In this document: positions 1 to 11,417 of the stretch, one piece after another
Numbering within the stretch: the stretch's first letter is position 1
Layout: each line of letters opens with the position of its first letter
Made by a program: the position numbers and the translations under genes
Origin: Proteromonas lacertae
Lineage: Eukaryota; Sar; Bigyra; Opalinata; Proteromonadidae
Length of the DNA: 64,000 bases
Direction of reading: 5' to 3'
Assembly: GCA_002245135.1 (NCBI GenBank)
Contig: NGBS01000011.1
Coordinates: forward strand, 1 to 64,000
The notes under the pieces: model-generated
Told to the model about the DNA's origin: nothing
The model's input: the letters and a program-made list of their open reading frames with translations, nothing else
Database searches by the model: none

Positions 1-126
1 TAGATGGCGAGTATGTATTACTTAGGAGAGGGAGTTGAGAAAGATATTGCATCAGCTAAATCATTATTGAAATTTGTGGAGAAAGAAGAAGCTAAAAGAA
101 AGAATAATCCAAAAGAAGAGGAATAA
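1..126 (+). CDS. Sel1-like repeat protein, 3' end only
   Basis: This is the last exon of a gene that begins outside the window. The open frame runs from an apparent acceptor TAG at 1-3 to a TAA at 124-126 and contains a Sel1-type repeat signature (YYLGEGVEKDIASAKSLLKF: Tyr-x-x-Gly-x-Gly-Val-x-x-Asp followed by an Ala-rich helix). Sel1 repeats are alpha/alpha solenoids, related to TPRs, that bind partner proteins. The tail is charged (Lys/Glu). Only about 40 residues are visible, so neither the number of repeats nor any fused domain can be given. Confidence 0.6.
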
Positions 127-294
127 GTGATTTGTAATAAAAATATTCTAAATAAATACTCCAGTTTTGTTTTTCTATTTGTTCTCACTATTAATAGCTT
201 ATTATTTGTATTGTAGAATGTTTGCACACAATTAGAAAAAAATAAAAAAATACTATTCGTTACAAAATATCAAAGAATTTGCGTTTTTAATTTG

Positions 295-1470
295 ATGGGT
301 ATTTGTTCTTCCCATGCCTTTGAGAATGATTTAAGTAATATGCTACAGGAACATATAAATGTTGATAAAGAAAAACAGAAGAAAATAGTGAAACTTCTAA
401 TTCTAGGTATTTATTTATTGAATATGATATAGGTCCTGGTGATTCAGGAAAGAGTACTATTAGAAAACAATTTCAGATTATCCATTGTAAAGGATTTAGT
501 GATGCTGACAGAATTGCAGTATATTCATGTTTATAATATTTGTAGTATCGATCAATAATTCACTCTAACATAATCCAAAGTTTACAAGCTTTAATTCGAG
601 GTACAAGAGATCTTCCTTTTATCAAACAGCCAATATTACCAGAAAACGCTGTATTTATTATTTTATTATTATAATCAATAGGAAGCTGTAAGTTATATAT
701 TAAACTGTAATAAAGTCACAATAATTAACAAAGAAGATGTAGAACTATTTACTGAACTATGGAATGATCCAGCAATACAAGCAGCACTACAATATGAGAA
801 TTTATTACAATTAGAAGGCTGCATTCAATATTATATGAAGGATCTGGAAAGAATAACTGACTTTGATTATGTTCCATCTGATGATGATATTGTACACTGT
901 AGAAAACGAACCGTTGGAGTAGAGAAATTACAGTTTGTATATGAAGGTGCACAATTCTTAGTAGTAGATGTAGGAGGGCAAAGGAATGAAAGAAGAAAAT
1001 GGATTAATCACTTCGATAATGTTGATGCGTTATTATTTGTAGCTAGTTTATCAGAATATGATCAAGTATTACGAGAAGATCAATCTACAAAGAGATTAGA
1101 TGAATCACTTAATTTATTCAGAGAAATGTGTAAAAATCCCGATTTTGCAGAACATGATATGATATTACTACTAAATAAGAAAGATCTATTTATGGAGAAA
1201 ATAACAAGGAAAAATGACTTGGCGAAATTCTATCCTGAGTTCAAATGCCCTGAAGGAAAAGATCTTGTGAATAGTGGAAGAGATTTTATATTTGACATGT
1301 ATAAGAAGATATTTGATGAAGTTAAACACCATATAATACGATCAGATGGAAGTGAAGCTAATTTAGTATCATTTACTACTTGTGCAACTTCTACTTCTAG
1401 TATACGACAGACATTTGAAGCATGTAATGTACTAATTAGAAAGAGAAATTTAAGCTCTTCTGGTTTGTAG
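295..1470 (+). CDS. Heterotrimeric G protein alpha subunit
   Basis: Four exons (295-406, 433-518, 546-650, 682-1470) give 363 residues, close to the usual 350-360. The N terminus MGICSS fits myristoylation at Gly2 and lipidation at Cys4. The P-loop reads GPGDSGKST; switch I has RTVGV with the Arg needed for GTP hydrolysis; switch II has DVGGQRNERRKW with the catalytic Gln; the base-specifying motif is NKKD; the late loop reads TTCAT. All residues for GTP binding and turnover are present. A helical domain lies between P-loop and switch I (residues about 60-175). The C terminus ends SSSGL, lacks the pertussis-toxin Cys at position -4, and would set receptor specificity. The three introns are 26, 27 and 31 nt. 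It presumably works at the plasma membrane with beta-gamma partners and a receptor not seen here. Confidence 0.95.
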
Positions 1471-1626
1471 ATTATGTTATTTTATATGTTGTTATTGTTG
1501 TAGATAATGTTCATTTAATATTTAATTTTTTCTTTATAATAATTACTGTTGTTGATTATAAATGCAATGAAATAAACAATTTACAACTGAAAAACAGATG
1601 AAAAAAGAAAGAAAGAAAAAAAGCTT

Positions 1627-3059
1627 TTATTCCTTTTCTTCAACTTCTACATTATTATTATTATTATTATTTTGTTCACTATTCAATGAATTACTAATAT
1701 CATTTTTATGTTCAACAATCTCATGAATTGTATTGGTTACATTTTCACATAATTCATTTATTCTATCACTAGCAGTAGTATTTGGTACTGTAGCAGCAGC
1801 TGTAGTTGTAGTACTATTTGTATCAGTTTGTATTTGTACATCATTTCCATTATTCATTCTACAATATTCTAATAACAGATTACTGCAACAATTTGAACTC
1901 ATTGATATTTCATTCAAACTGCTACTAACTAAATTAATCAGATTTCTATCAATAACTACATTAGTTAATAATAGTTCTGATAATTGTAAAAGTGGACTAA
2001 TTGATTCACTTAATATTAACATTAACTTTTGTAATAATTCACCAATCATCTAAATTAAAAAATATATTAAAAAATATTAATATATATAAATATATATACT
2101 TCATTTATTGTACGATTATTATTTTCAATATTCACAGGACTCTGACGTAAAGAATTGTTTAATGAACTCATTCTTCTTTCAGTATTACTTAATATTTCAA
2201 ATATATAATTGTAATTACTAGATATTGATGAATTATTTAATTGATGGGATGATGATGGTGGTGGAGATTGTTGTTGTTGTTGTTGATTATGATGGTGACG
2301 ATTATTTGCACTGACTGTTGTAATATGAATAGTTCGACTACTATTTGTTCTTCTTCTTCTATCATCACCTTCTACATCATTAGATCTACGTCTTCTTACA
2401 CCATGAGTTGATGATCTTCCTGTTGATGATGTTGATGTTCTTCCTGTAGAAGCTGCAGCAGGAGGAGGAGGTTGTTGTTGTTGTGCAGTAGTAGTAGTTG
2501 ATGATGTTGATGTTGAAGTAGATTGTTGTTGTTGTTGTTGAAATCTTGTTGGATTAGTGATTGAATGCAAGATTGTATTTAACATATCCATATTTATTCC
2601 ACTGCCTGAAGAACCTCCTCCATGATTTGGCTCTTCTAATACCATTGATATAGAGAATGAAGAGGATGAAACTGGCTATTGATAAAGATATAAAAACGTT
2701 TGATTATACACTTGTTGTTGAGTGGGTTGATTCTGAACTTGTTGAATTTGTAGTATCGCTTGTACCATTAGCTGCAGATGATTCTCTGGAAGAATGATGA
2801 GATGGGTCCTATGAAAATAACTAATTTCGAAAAATACCAAATTTCTTCGTACCATATGTATTACACATCCATCACTAATACCATAATCAGAGAGTAATGA
2901 ACCGGGCTGCATAAGTTGCCCTCTAAAAATTAGTCTTTGTTGATTAGTTGGCATATTACACTTTTCAGCAATTGCCTTCGATAAAGTGTCAATTGACGCA
3001 TTATCTGGCACTTCTAAATTTACATCATCTTGATCTAATATTCTTATTTTAAGTTTCAT
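1627..3059 (-). CDS. BAG6/Scythe-like ubiquitin-like domain protein
   Basis: Four exons (3059-2838, 2808-2710, 2675-2100, 2049-1627) give 439 residues, with introns of 29, 34 and 50 nt. Residues 1-73 form a ubiquitin-like domain (LKIRILDQDD at the start, then QQRLIFRGQLMQPG and a final HMVRR), without a Gly-Gly end, so it is an integral domain rather than a conjugated modifier. A long Ser/Thr- and Gln-rich linker follows, with basic patches (RRRRS, RRRRT) that could be a nuclear signal. The C-terminal third contains helices (MIGELLQKLMLIL, NLINLVSSSLNEIS) resembling the conserved middle region of BAG6, the chaperone that handles tail-anchored and mislocalised proteins. No BAG domain is visible. 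A ubiquilin-type shuttle is the alternative. The UBL assignment is firm; the BAG6 identity is inferred. Confidence 0.75.
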
Positions 3060-3208
3060 TATTTTAGCTCGTTTATCTCAAGCTTACTTCTTTTTCAAAA
3101 TAGTTTTTAAAAACACAAAAAGACAAATATAATATAGAAATATACTGTTAATAATATACAATTAAATAACTACATATTTGCTGATTGTATAAATAGTTTT
3201 TTAATGAT

Positions 3209-4664
3209 TTAAATTTCTGTTGGATGTTTTGTGGTGGTTGTATCATACAAAGAAGTAAAGGATCTATCTTTCGGTTTCCTCTCAGTTATTGCAGGTGATT
3301 GTAAAAGATGAGTGAAATTTGAATGAGTTTTAGCTCTTGGTCTACAATTGTTTATAAGCTTTGCTTCAAGACTAGTTCGTCTTGAAGCTGGATTAGAATG
3401 TATAAAATTAGTATCAATTGGAGATAATTCTGCATTTCTTCCAATACGACTATATCTGCCATGTAATTTAAGGATAGGGATCTTTGGGCTGTTTTCAACT
3501 TTGTTACTGTTATCTATTAATGATAAATTTGAAAAGGTTAATTCTATTGGTGAATGTGAAAAATTCTTTCTATTATCATTTCTATAATTTATAAAGAATT
3601 GATCAACTGAATAGAACTCTTCATAAGGACAAAATGTTCTAAATAATCTTACAGGAAATGGTTCTGCATGAAGATCAAAATTTGGTTTATATCTTTTTAT
3701 ACAAATAAACAATATATTGTTATATGTTATTTCAGAATCAAAACAATCATTAATCATATTTATCAGGATGGGGAATTGATTTTATTAGATCTTTATAGAT
3801 GTTTTACATGGTAATGGCCTATATTTACATTTATGAAGTGTTTGATATTCGTGTATATCACCTATATGTTTCTTTCTATTGAATATTGAATATATAAATA
3901 TCAGTCTCTTTAAATATTAATTCAATTAACTTCTTTCTGATTTTAAATAAATTCTCCCAACATGACCACGTCTTTGTTACTAAGGAATAGAACTGTGCAA
4001 AAGTAATGATGCCGTCTTTATTACTATACATAAGAATAAACATCAAGAAAATGATTATTATACATATCATATTGATTAAACACACTTTTAATAATAATTT
4101 CATTTTACTTCTGCTATGTAGCAATGTTTGTAAGCTCAAAATATCTTCCTATAAACATTTTATTATACATATGAATAAATACTAGAGAAATTTCATACCT
4201 TGAATCAGAATTAATGTGTAAAACAACTATAACATTATATAATATTCCCTGATATACAATAAAAAAGAGCTGGAGTTGGACTAAAACACACAATGATCAC
4301 AAAACAAAAGAATGTATTCCAGTCACTTAAGCAGTTGTCTACATTTTAAATCTAACAATATTTATACTGTTTCTCCTAAAAAATAATTCATATAATTGGT
4401 ATGTTCTTGTGTGTAATAACTGAGATAGTCCTTTTTCAAAAGATTCTTTATTACTACTTTTTAAATGTAGATTAACAAATACCATATTAGCTGCTTATGT
4501 ATCTTTTTGATCATTATTATTTCTTCATTATTCATATATTAGAATGTTACTTTTCAAATCATACTAAAGAAATATTTTGCACAAAGTCTAGATGACTTGT
4601 TCAAACCATTAACATCTCTATCTGGTTGAAGGATATTCTCATCATTACATGTATTGATGCTCAT
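3209..4664 (-). pseudogene. Decayed copy of an EF-hand-like gene (left copy)
   Basis: This stretch matches the right copy at 9895-11374 in order, orientation and much of its sequence, including a block identical over more than 100 bases around 3950-4040 and 10660-10745. The start (ATG at 4664) and first exon are kept. Downstream, in-frame stops and 1-nt length differences break it: there is a stop near 3888 where the right copy is open; a lost base and an added base bracket about 45 nt near 3745-3790 with a TAA between; and the exon before the EF-hand loop is one base short. The 182-codon open stretch at 3209-3757 is the surviving C-terminal part. It is probably not translated into a full protein, though a short product cannot be excluded. 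Confidence 0.75.
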
Positions 4665-4692
4665 TTAAAAAAAATAACCAACATAAAAGACT

Positions 4693-4701
4693 TGGCTTGA
4701 G
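4693..4701 (-). promoter_or_regulatory. CTCAAGCCA element, left EF-hand copy
   Basis: On the minus strand CTCAAGCCA lies about 29 bases before the ATG at 4664. It is conserved with the right copy and recurs before unrelated genes. A promoter role is inferred. Confidence 0.4.
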
Positions 4702-5082
4702 CAGTTTTGAACTTTATTAAATATTCTTCCTTCAGCAGTGTATTTATCGTCATCATAATCTATACATTGTAGTAAGTACATTATTTTCGACTTGTGAGTA
4801 TATCTGAATAGCTTAGTCTCGAAGAATGGATGAAAGATGCGATAGAGATACATTGTTTGATAATAAATACAATAATAATGTTATAGAACAATTTAAAATT
4901 TGGGAATTAACAAACATTTTAAAATAAGAGAGTATATCATTTCTTGGAGGAAATATAGAATGATTAGTTTAAATAGTATTGGAAATATAAAGAATGATTG
5001 TTTGCTAGAAAAGAAATCAAATTAGAATTTCTATCAAAAGAAATGGTAAAGAAAGAGATTGAAATATTAAAATTTGTGAGTG
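4702..5082. other. AT-rich spacer, no gene seen
   Basis: This spacer lies between the left EF-hand copy and the transposon end. A 62-codon open stretch overlapping 4665-4853 on the minus strand is out of frame with the spliced gene model and looks incidental. I see no RNA gene or coding signal. Confidence 0.5.
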
Positions 5083-5089
5083 CACTATA

Positions 5090-5100
5090 CACTATAAAAA
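5090..5100 (+). repeat. Left terminal inverted repeat
   Basis: CACTATAAAAA is an exact reverse complement of 9792-9802. CACTATA at 5083-5089 immediately precedes it, so the true tip may be 7 bases further out. Confidence 0.65.
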
Positions 5101-5862
5101 ATAATTCGCATTGAATTTTATTTTGCAAATAGGATTACAATACTTGGCTCAGATCTGGTTTGTCAATATTTGACTTTTATACCTTTTTCTTTTGTTTTTT
5201 TCATTATGTTAGAGATTAAATTAAGATAAGATTTTTTGTATATCTAGTGATCTCATATTCTGCTTTACATATAGCTATAAAACAAAGAATTCTATTTTTT
5301 GATGTATTTTTGAATGAAGTGAAATATAAATACTAACTATATAAACTTGAAGTACAGTACATACTAAGTTAAATTATACCATAAAATAAAAGCTGCACTT
5401 GCCAGTCTAAAAAAATATGAACAAATTTCTCAAGTCCTTAAATTTTTACTATTTTATATATATATTTCTAAACAACAAACAAAATTAAAGGTATGGTAAT
5501 ATTTTTATCGCTTAACCATCATATAACTTAGAATGGATTTTGAGAAGTGGTAAATAATTTTATTAAACTTATAATATTAATTGGTCTAAGCCAATACAAT
5601 ATAGTGAATCTGTTATATATGCTGTGTATGTGTATTATAATAAATATGTTCAAATACTGAATAAGCATCTATATTACAACTATTTATATGTTATATCTAC
5701 TTTACATAGTTTAATTTATACAAAATAACGAGTGAATAGATTGAACTAATTGAGTAAATTGAAAAAAATAAATCGGTAAAATTTATTCTTTACATTGTCA
5801 ATGTAATAACAAACGTAATTGAATTTATTTAATTGATATTTTGATTAGTATTTTACTAAGAT
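5101..5862. other. Left subterminal region of the transposon
   Basis: This is about 760 bases of AT-rich DNA without a convincing gene. In CACTA elements such regions hold transposase-binding subterminal repeats. I found no clear repeated motif by eye. Confidence 0.4.
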
Positions 5863-6045
5863 ATGAAATTTATTAAAGATTTAATTAACAAATTCCCAAG
5901 AATAGTATCCTTAAAGCCAATTATCTTAAATAATTCTATAATCCTAACAGATAATGCTTTAAAAGAATACAAATGTGCAGATGATGTTATTGGTACATTC
6001 AAAAATAAAATATATATATATCCACAAATGATCAACATACAGTAA
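5863..6045 (+). CDS. Small ORF inside the transposon, possible first exon
   Basis: This 60-codon open frame starts at an ATG (MKFIKDLINKFPRIV) 105 bases before the next open stretch of the element. It could be the first exon of the transposase, since a GT at 6041 and an AG at 6087 would form a short intron, but I could not carry the frame convincingly into the next ORF. It matches no family I recognise. It may simply be chance coding potential. Confidence 0.3.
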   Translation: MKFIKDLINKFPRIVSLKPIILNNSIILTDNALKEYKCADDVIGTFKNKIYIYPQMINIQ

Positions 6046-6233
6046 TTACATATATACGTTATAACATAATACTAATAATAGATTCATCATACATAAGTAC
6101 AGAAGTAATAAGAATATTTATAACTCCATTATTATACCAAAAAGATATTTTGTTTTATGTTGATGACTATGTTGATGATTTTTTTGAAGATTTTCTATTT
6201 TTAGTAAATATAGTTTATAGTTATAATATACAT

Positions 6234-9025
6234 ATGGATAATATGCTAAATAAGATAATTAAAGTATTCAATAACATAAAGAAGAAATTCAAATTTACTT
6301 TCAGAAGAATAGTTAAAAAAGTATTACAAGAAATTCAGGATATCTTCGAAATACATGAAACAATGGTAAAAAAAAGAAAAATAGAAGATAATCAAATATT
6401 TAGTATGTTGTATTATCCACAGTTATACAATAATAAACCATTAATCGATTTATCAATAATATTATCATCAAATATAAGTTCTATTAATATTAATACATTG
6501 GAATATAATAAAAACAACTATACTTCCATAAATTTTTCAGGAATAGAAATAAATACAATTAATGATGTGATGAAGTTAATTGAGAATAACAGATATATAT
6601 TAGTTAGTTATCCATATTATAATGAGAAGGTAATGATAAAAAAAATTCTTTCATATAGTTATATAATTGAAAGGAAAGGTAAATCAGTGAAATTTGAAAG
6701 TAATAAAGATATTAAACTCTACCAAGAAATCAAAAATATATTGGAAAAAGAAGAATCAATTAAAATAGATTATATAATCCAATACATATATGAAGGTATA
6801 GAAAAGTATGTCCCATTAAATAGAATTAGAATATGTGATGACTGTATTGGTAATAAAGATTCAGAAGGTGATGAAGATGGTTTAGAAGAAGATCTTAACG
6901 ATGATCCAAAAGAAAATGATGAAAATAAAGATAGTGAAGTGGAAGATGATGAAGATAGTGAAGTGGAAGATGATGAAGATAGTGAAGTGGAAGATAATGA
7001 AGATAGTGAAGTGGAAGATGATGAAGATAGTGAAGTGGAAGATGATGAAGATAGTGAAGTGGAAGATGATGAAGATAGTGAAGTGGAAGATGAATGAAGA
7101 TAGTGAAGTGGAAGATGATGAAGATAGTGAAGTGGAAGATGATGAAGATAGTGAAGTGGAAGATGATGAAGATAGTGAAGTGGAAGATGATGAAGATAGT
7201 GAAGTGGAAGATGATGAAGATAGTGAAGTGGAAGATGGATGGAAGATGAGGTGGAAGTGGAAGAGGATGATGAAAATGCAAGTAATAACGAGTATAGATT
7301 AATGTCATATTTATACAAATTCTTTATAAAGAATTATATTTCTAATGTCAATTCATCAATTCTATTAAAAGAATTATCTAGTATTCATCTTATAAGCTGT
7401 AGAACTTTCAAATCATTAAAGAGTAAAGTAATTAAAGATAATATTTTGCCAAATCCAGATAAGGATAATTATCTTAGCATTAAAGAAAGTCTAGTTTATT
7501 TATTGACAAATATAAAAGAAATTCCAATAATTAGTTCATCAACTGAAAAATGTAATAACTATATAAACATAAACAGAATAGACAAAAACCATACATATAA
7601 ACATCTTATTCTACAAATAAGCCTTGATGGAGTAGAAAAGAGTCCATTTAGTATAAATAATAATAGTGTTATGTGTTTTCATACAAAATTCTCAATTTTT
7701 ATAGTAGTAATATGATTCAGGTTATTACAGTAACTAATGTAAGTGAAAAAATTAATTTTTATACAAACAAAATATGCAACGAACTCAATGACTTATTTTT
7801 AGATGGATTTAAGATTGATAGTGAGTTTTATAATGTGTACTGTATTTCGTTTATTGGAGATATGCCTGGAGTGATAAAGTTAATGAATTATCATAACTTT
7901 GTATCTTCCAAGCATTACTGCCGATCATGTAATAGTTATGTAAGGAAAATAGGTGGGAAGAAAGTAAGACATAGTGTTAGAGGAATGAAAATTATTAAAG
8001 ATTATGATCAGTATTATAACTATAAAGAAAACAGAAAATGGAAATTATTTACAACTTCAAGTTACAATTACTTCTTATTAACTAAATATAATAAAGTATC
8101 AAATTTCAATAATTTAATTTACTATTCAATAGATTTAGTAACATTCGATATCCTTCATACTATAAATAATGTCTTCAATACAATGTGGAAAGATAAAAAA
8201 TATCCTATTAGCATTGTGAAAGAATATTTTAACATGAATAACTATAAACTAAAATTTAGTTCAAATAGTATTAATTATTTCGATTTAAATAAGTTAAACA
8301 AATATAACATGATAATTCAAAATTATTTCTATATTAATTTACTTCCATTATTAATAATTAATTCAAATAGATCACTATTTCTTATCATAGATATTATAGT
8401 AAGATGTATTAACATGGATTTCAATAATATGTCAAGAAAAGAAATGGAAAAGATTTTGTATGAAAATTTTATTCAGTTGGAGATACAATACAAAAACAAT
8501 ATTACTCCTAGTATTCATTCATTACTTCACATAGTTAGCTATGCAAAGAACTTTCCTCTCAAACACAGCACAGCTGTTTTTGAGAGGAGTTACAAAGTTA
8601 TTAAACATATCAAAATTAGTAATAATAATGTTATAAAAAGTATAATGAATAATATATGTGCAATTAATCAACTTCATGTTATGAATTACAATAGAAATAG
8701 AAGTACGTATAAACTGAGTGAATGTAGTTATGATACTATGGAAGAAATATTTTTTAATAGTAGATATAAATCATTTAACATTATATCATTCCATGAAGGA
8801 AATAAAATGGTATTCGGATTAATAAAAAAAGTAAATACAGGAAATATAGTATATCTACCTATCAAGGTTAAAGAGCTATCAATTCACATTTATAAGTATA
8901 TTGCAATGAAAAAAACTACAAACAGTGTTAACATAAATGATATTATAATATTTAATATAATTTATAAAAATAATAGTGAATACTATTTTTGTATCACTAA
9001 ATTCATGAAATATGAAGATATTTAA
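6234..9025 (+). CDS. TNP2-like (CACTA superfamily) transposase
   Basis: Open stretches 6234-7097 (first in-frame ATG at 6234), 7239-7672 and 7705-9025 follow in order. The core shows the family's catalytic pattern: a first Asp in LQISLDGVEKS (about 7630), a second in FIGDMPGVIKL (about 7860) followed by a zinc-type YCRSCNSYV, the conserved DILHTINNVFNTMW, and a late His-rich segment with a Glu (HSLLHIV... then VFERSYKVI, about 8515-8600). A 32-nt GT...TATAG stretch at 7673-7704 joins the last two frames exactly and is most likely an intron, though its donor is GTGT rather than GTAT. The N-terminal part carries an acidic repeat (DSEVEDDE) in which one unit has an extra base, moving the repeat into another frame until about 7235. 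It is therefore either inactive as assembled or affected by a repeat-length error. Confidence 0.72.
6930..7241 (+). repeat. 24-bp coding minisatellite (DSEVEDDE units)
   Basis: About 13 tandem units of 24 bp encode Asp-Ser-Glu-Val-Glu-Asp-Asp-Glu. Units are almost identical, which points to recent expansion. One unit near 7091 has 25 bases and shifts the coding frame; a second length change near 7235 restores it. The repeat also gives long open frames on the other strand, which are shadows. Confidence 0.9.
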
Positions 9026-9791
9026 TAGAGTTCTATCATTACTAAAGTATATGATTATAATTCTATAAAATAGATTACCTTATGCTGGTTCTGCATTAGA
9101 AATGACATTTTTATAAAGTATATGTTATTAATTTATATATTCAATAGGTTTTATAGAAATTTTTAGAGAAATTTAAGAATCAGTAATAATTTAGAACAGT
9201 GATTTAATTTTTTTATTATATTTATGATGTTTATATATGCTGTTAAATAGTGTAATACAGCTACTAAGGTGGGAGCAAGTAAATATAAAAAAAGCTAATA
9301 TCTTCATATCTACAGGGAATTGAGGGAAAATAACTTGATAACTGATCCATATATGAATACTTTTTACGATCTGCACATAATATCGCCTAATAAGCCAAAT
9401 TTACTCATCAAAATTAATTTCTCTCAATCCAAAAATGGCCTATACCACAACCCTTTAAATTAGTGTCCGATGCCAACAAAAAAAAATCAATGGTTTTAAG
9501 TTCCTAAATAAGGAATACGTTGTATTAAGGTTAAAACACTTCAAACTGTATTTAATTTTTTTAACCTTAGAAAGAAAATCAAAAGATTTTGTTTATGTTA
9601 TGTTAGTAGCTATGACTATATATATATAAATATGCAATAAAGAGATAAGATACCTAAATTAGGTAATTTAGAAACTAACTACACTATCATATATTCTAAC
9701 ATATAATTCATGTTATGGTAAAATTTTACTTTTTAATTCCTTATGGTTATTGAGAAAAAATACAAAAAAGACAAAAAATACACTTAGAAAA
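9026..9791. other. Right subterminal region of the transposon
   Basis: This is AT-rich non-coding DNA of nearly the same length as the left subterminal region. It includes homopolymer runs and short open stretches with no family match. No gene seen. Confidence 0.4.
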
Positions 9792-9802
9792 TTTTTATAG
9801 TG
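9792..9802 (-). repeat. Right terminal inverted repeat
   Basis: TTTTTATAGTG is the exact reverse complement of the left repeat at 5090-5100 and is followed by TGTGAG... at 9801 onward. Confidence 0.65.
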
Positions 9803-9894
9803 TGAGTTAGATGAAGAGAATAATTATTTAATAGATATATAATCAAATACAAATTACATGTAAATACACACACATATATATACTACAACTAATT

Positions 9895-11374
9895 TTAAAT
9901 TGCTGATGGATGCTTTGTTGTTGTTATATCAAACAAATTAGTAAAAGATTTATTCTCTTCTTTACACAGTTCATCAATTCGTTCATTATGTTCTTTATTC
10001 TCTACTACACATGAATGAGTTTTAGATCTTGCTCTATATTTATAACTAATATCTGTTTCAATACTATCTCTTCTGTGATGTAGATGATTAAAATTGAAAT
10101 TAGACTCACTTGGAGAAATAAAAATATCTTTTCCAACTAGACTATACCTTCCATTGATTTTTAATATAGGAATATTAGGGCTTTTTTCGACTTTATTAAT
10201 ATTATTATTATTCATATCAATCAATGAGAGTTTTGAACATGATACTCTTAATGATGAATGTAATAAATATTCTTTATTACTACGCATTTTACTTCTATAA
10301 GATAAATAGAATTGATCAACATAATTAAACTCTTCATAAGGACAGATTACTCGAAGAAATCTTACAGGAAATGGTTCTGCATGAAGATCAAAATTTGGTT
10401 TATATCTTTTTATACAAATAAACAATATATTGTTATATGTTATTTCAGAATCAAAACAATCATAATCATATTTATCAGGATGGGGAATTGATTTTATTAG
10501 ATTCTTTATAGATGTTATACAAGGCAATGGTCTGTACTTACCTTTGTGTAATATTTGATATTCGCGTATTTCATCTATATGTTTCCTTCTACTAAATATT
10601 GCATAATATATTCTTTTATCTTTAAATATTAATTCAATTAACTTCTTTCTGATTTTAAATAAATTCTCCCAACATGACCACGTCTTTGTTACTAAGGAAT
10701 AGAACTGTGCAAAAGTAATGATGCCGTCTTTATTACTATACATAAGAATAAACATCAAGAAAATGATTATTATACCAATTATATTGCTTGAATATTTTTA
10801 TGATATTATTTTCACTGTTACTTCTGTTATGTATCATGGTCAATAGGCTTAAAATATCTTCCTATATAGTGCAATATTATAAGATAGAAATATACAAGAG
10901 AAATATCATAACTTGAATCAGAATTGATGTGTAATAAAACTATATCCAAATAATTCCCATATAACAAGGTATACAATAAAAAAGTGCTGGAGTTGGACTA
11001 AAACACATAACGATCACAAAACAGAAGAATGTATTCCAGTCAGTCAAAGCGATATCTAGATTATAAAATCATACAAGATCTATACCCTTTCTTCTGAAGA
11101 ACAATTGGTACAGTTGATATATTCTTGTGTTTAATAACTGAGAAATTCCCTTTTCAAAGGTATCTTTTTCGCTACACGCAAATAAAACATAAATATCAAT
11201 ACCAGATCAACTTTTTGTGGATACTTCTTATCATATCAATTTCTTGGTTGTTCACTACATTAATTAATGTATTTCTATACTAAAGAAATATTTAGCGCAT
11301 AGCCTTGAACATTCATTTAAATCGTTGCTATCTTTATCTGGTTGTAGTTCGTTTAATCCTTCCTTCTCATTCAT
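9895..11374 (-). CDS. EF-hand-like protein, intact copy of a lineage-specific family
   Basis: Seven exons (11374-11281, 11254-11203, 11171-11086, 11055-10975, 10939-10896, 10861-10776, 10735-9895) give 427 residues; the introns are 26, 31, 30, 35, 34 and 40 nt and restore one frame throughout. The start MNEKEGLNELQPDK sits 35 bases after a CTCAAGCCA element. The order of helices resembles neuronal-calcium-sensor/calcineurin-B proteins: a degenerate first hand (LYQLFFRRKDIALTDWNTFF), a second (HINSDSSYDISLEDIL) and a third with the loop NCNKDGIITFAQF. The canonical Glu12 is Gln and Asp1 is Asn in the third loop, so calcium affinity may be weak. The C-terminal half (PFPVRFLRVICPYEEF and a Ser/Asn-rich tail) has no family I recognise. 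A decayed twin lies at 3209-4664 and a divergent relative at 62555-63630. Function is unknown; calcium sensing is inferred from the hand-like repeats only. Confidence 0.7.
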
Positions 11375-11408
11375 ATGAAATTAAGAAGATTATGTGATGT
11401 ACAAAACT

Positions 11409-11417
11409 TGGCTTGAG
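11409..11417 (-). promoter_or_regulatory. CTCAAGCCA element, right EF-hand copy
   Basis: On the minus strand CTCAAGCCA lies 35 bases before the ATG at 11374, in the same arrangement as in the left copy. A promoter role is inferred. Confidence 0.4.

Larger units (their letters stand above)
5090..9802 (+). mobile_element. CACTA/EnSpm-like DNA transposon, about 4.7 kb
   Basis: The ends are inverted repeats: CACTATAAAAA at 5090-5100 and its reverse complement at 9792-9802. CACTA termini are the hallmark of the EnSpm/CMC superfamily, and the protein encoded between them carries matching transposase motifs, so two independent lines agree. Coding DNA is centred, with about 770 bases of non-coding subterminal DNA on each side. 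A second CACTATA lies directly outside the left repeat (5083-5089). If the element starts there, both flanks read TG, a possible 2-bp target duplication; starting at 5090 no duplication is visible. The family usually makes 3 bp (2 bp in some lineages). The element lies between two copies of a host gene. The tandem repeat in the N-terminal region carries a frame change, so the full protein may not be made as assembled. Confidence 0.72.

Noticed and set aside
4665-4853. Separate 62-residue gene upstream of the left EF-hand copy
   Set aside because: The spliced model starts at 4664 with an ATG conserved in the right copy, and the CTCAAGCCA element lies inside this frame, so it is more likely promoter DNA.
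6930-7241. CRISPR-like array
   Set aside because: Units are contiguous without spacers, code for protein, and lie in a eukaryotic transposon.
6770-7318. Long minus-strand frames rich in Ser/Leu/His opposite the acidic repeat
   Set aside because: They are shadows of the 24-bp coding repeat; their periodicity is identical and they lack any domain.
7673-7704. Frame break in the transposase
   Set aside because: A 32-nt GT...TATAG segment joins the two frames exactly and fits the window's intron length, so an intron is more likely than damage.
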